Positions 6,027-6,810 of a stretch of 6,810 nucleotides of DNA are shown here, piece by piece. The DNA comes from Archaeoglobaceae archaeon. GTDB taxonomy: Archaea; Halobacteriota; Archaeoglobi; Archaeoglobales; Archaeoglobaceae. Every line of letters begins with the position of its first letter. The stretch's first letter is position 1. Under the pieces are notes generated by a model. That model had not been told where the DNA came from. It ran no database searches and saw only the letters and a list, made by a program, of their open reading frames with translations. Made by a program: the position numbers and the translations under genes. Where the stretch lies: NCBI GenBank assembly GCA_027066965.1, contig JAMOMT010000159.1, positions 1 through 6,810 on the forward strand. The letters run 5' to 3'.

Positions 6027-6061
6027 AGAAACAATCAGAAAACAAATTAAAAGAAAAGAAA
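6027..6061 (-). terminator. T-rich terminator of glnA
   Basis: Just past the glnA stop the minus strand carries repeated T-tracts (TTCTTTTCTTTTAATTTG, then TTTTC and GTTTC) over about 35 bases. This is a typical archaeal terminator and the kind of U-rich 3' end on which FttA acts. It separates glnA from the psmB promoter. Confidence 0.65.
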
Positions 6062-6810
6062 TCAAATGTCAAGGTACTTCATGAACTCCCAAGGTGTGAC
6101 ATACAAGCAGTACTGGTTCCACTCGTTCGTCTTGATTTCCACGAAAGCGTCGTAGATGTGACTTCCAAGCACTTTCTGTATTACTTCGTCGCTCTGCAGG
6201 CACTCTATTGCGTCTCTCAGCGTCGTTGGTAGTTCTCCGACTCCAAACTCTCTCTTCTCCTTCTCGCTCAGCTCGTAGACATCCTTCATCAGCGGATCGC
6301 CGGGATCGATCTTCTTCTTTATGCCGTCCAGACCTGCTGCGAGCATCGCAGAGAACGCAAGGTACGGGTTGCAGCTCGGGTCAGCACCTCTGTACTCGCA
6401 CCTGATTGCCTCTGGCTTCTTCAGGTACATTGGAACTCTTACGAGAGCGGACCTGTTCCTCGGGCTCCAGCAGATGTAGATTGGAGCCTCGAATCCTGGA
6501 ACAAGCCTCTTGTAGGAGTTCACTGTTGGGGCGCACAAAGCGGTAAGAGCCTTCGCGTGCTCGAGCAAACCTCCGATGTAATACCTACCAGTCTGGCTGA
6601 GCATGAACTCATCGTCAGGGTCAGCAAAGAGAGCCTCGCCCTTGAAAGGTTCTCCCTTCCAGAGGGACTGGTGTGTGTGCATACCGCTCGCGTTGTCGAG
6701 GTAGAGTGGCTTTGGCATGAAGGTTGCAATCATCCCGTACATTGCAGCTATGTTCTTAGCAGCGAACTTATAGAGGTAGAACGCATCTCCAACGTCAACA
6801 AGCTGCTTCG
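6062..6810 (-). CDS. glnA: Glutamine synthetase type I, C-terminal part (5' end outside window)
   Basis: Cytoplasmic enzyme that makes glutamine from glutamate, ammonia and ATP, the main entry of ammonia into metabolism; it normally forms a dodecamer. The last 248 residues are visible, a little over half of a ~440-450-residue protein. The frame is open to the right edge, where it begins KQLVDVGDAFYLYKF, so the ATG at 6742 is internal and not the start. Family motifs seen are FMPKPLYLDNASGMHTHQS (nucleotide and glutamate site with the conserved His residues), PGFEAPIYICWSPRNRSALV (active-site Arg region), EYRGADPSCNPYLAFSAML, and the C-terminal NEWNQYCLYVTPWE. The region around DVYELSEKE is where enterobacterial GS is adenylylated; this one looks like the GSI-alpha type found in archaea, which as far as I know is not adenylylated. 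It ends at a TGA followed by a T-rich terminator. Confidence 0.96.
   Translation of the reverse strand, partial: KQLVDVGDAFYLYKFAAKNIAAMYGMIATFMPKPLYLDNASGMHTHQSLWKGEPFKGEALFADPDDEFMLSQTGRYYIGGLLEHAKALTALCAPTVNSYKRLVPGFEAPIYICWSPRNRSALVRVPMYLKKPEAIRCEYRGADPSCNPYLAFSAMLAAGLDGIKKKIDPGDPLMKDVYELSEKEKREFGVGELPTTLRDAIECLQSDEVIQKVLGSHIYDAFVEIKTNEWNQYCLYVTPWEFMKYLDI

Noticed and set aside
5838..6061. Search for a small gene between psmB and glnA
   Set aside because: Only very short frames occur, for example an 8-codon minus-strand frame near 5980; the stretch is explained by the glnA terminator and the psmB promoter and leader.

Overview
The window looks like a chromosomal segment of a hyperthermophilic or thermophilic euryarchaeon, most likely of the Archaeoglobales (Archaeoglobus, Ferroglobus or Geoglobus type). 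The archaeal markers are a 20S proteasome beta subunit with an N-terminal propeptide, a KH-domain beta-CASP RNase (FttA/aCPSF1), a PGF-CTERM surface protein, two tRNA genes without encoded CCA, TATA-box promoters, leaderless starts and T-rich terminators. The genus is inferred from protein likeness alone, mainly the proteasome subunit, and is not proven.

Layout. At 1-869 (minus) lies the first ~289 residues of threonine synthase (thrC), running off the left edge. A 124-bp divergent promoter region separates it from a plus-strand gene (994-2079) for a secreted, heavily N-glycosylatable protein with a C-terminal PGF-CTERM sorting signal; both genes look leaderless. A T-rich terminator follows, then tRNA-Ser(GGA) on plus (2155-2235), a ~370-bp stretch without an intact gene (2236-2606), and tRNA-Thr(CGT) on minus (2607-2679).

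The right half is all minus strand. Read in the direction of transcription it holds the 3' part of a type I glutamine synthetase (glnA, 6810-6062, 5' end outside the window) with a T-rich terminator, then a promoter and a leader with a perfect inverted repeat, then psmB (proteasome beta, 5837-5175), fttA (transcription termination and 3'-end cleavage RNase, 5111-3207), mobB (molybdopterin-guanine dinucleotide synthesis P-loop protein, 3197-2715) and finally tRNA-Thr. psmB, fttA and mobB are probably one operon: the gaps are 63 and 9 bp, each gene has a good Shine-Dalgarno sequence, and no clear internal promoter is visible. This groups protein turnover and RNA 3'-end formation with a molybdenum/tungsten cofactor gene.

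Most of the window is housekeeping. The parts worth a second look are the PGF-CTERM glycoprotein of unknown function, the gene-free inter-tRNA segment that may hold a decayed gene, the inverted repeat in the psmB leader, and a U-rich tract between psmB and fttA that could let FttA control its own expression. I see no clear new multi-gene system, CRISPR array or insertion sequence.
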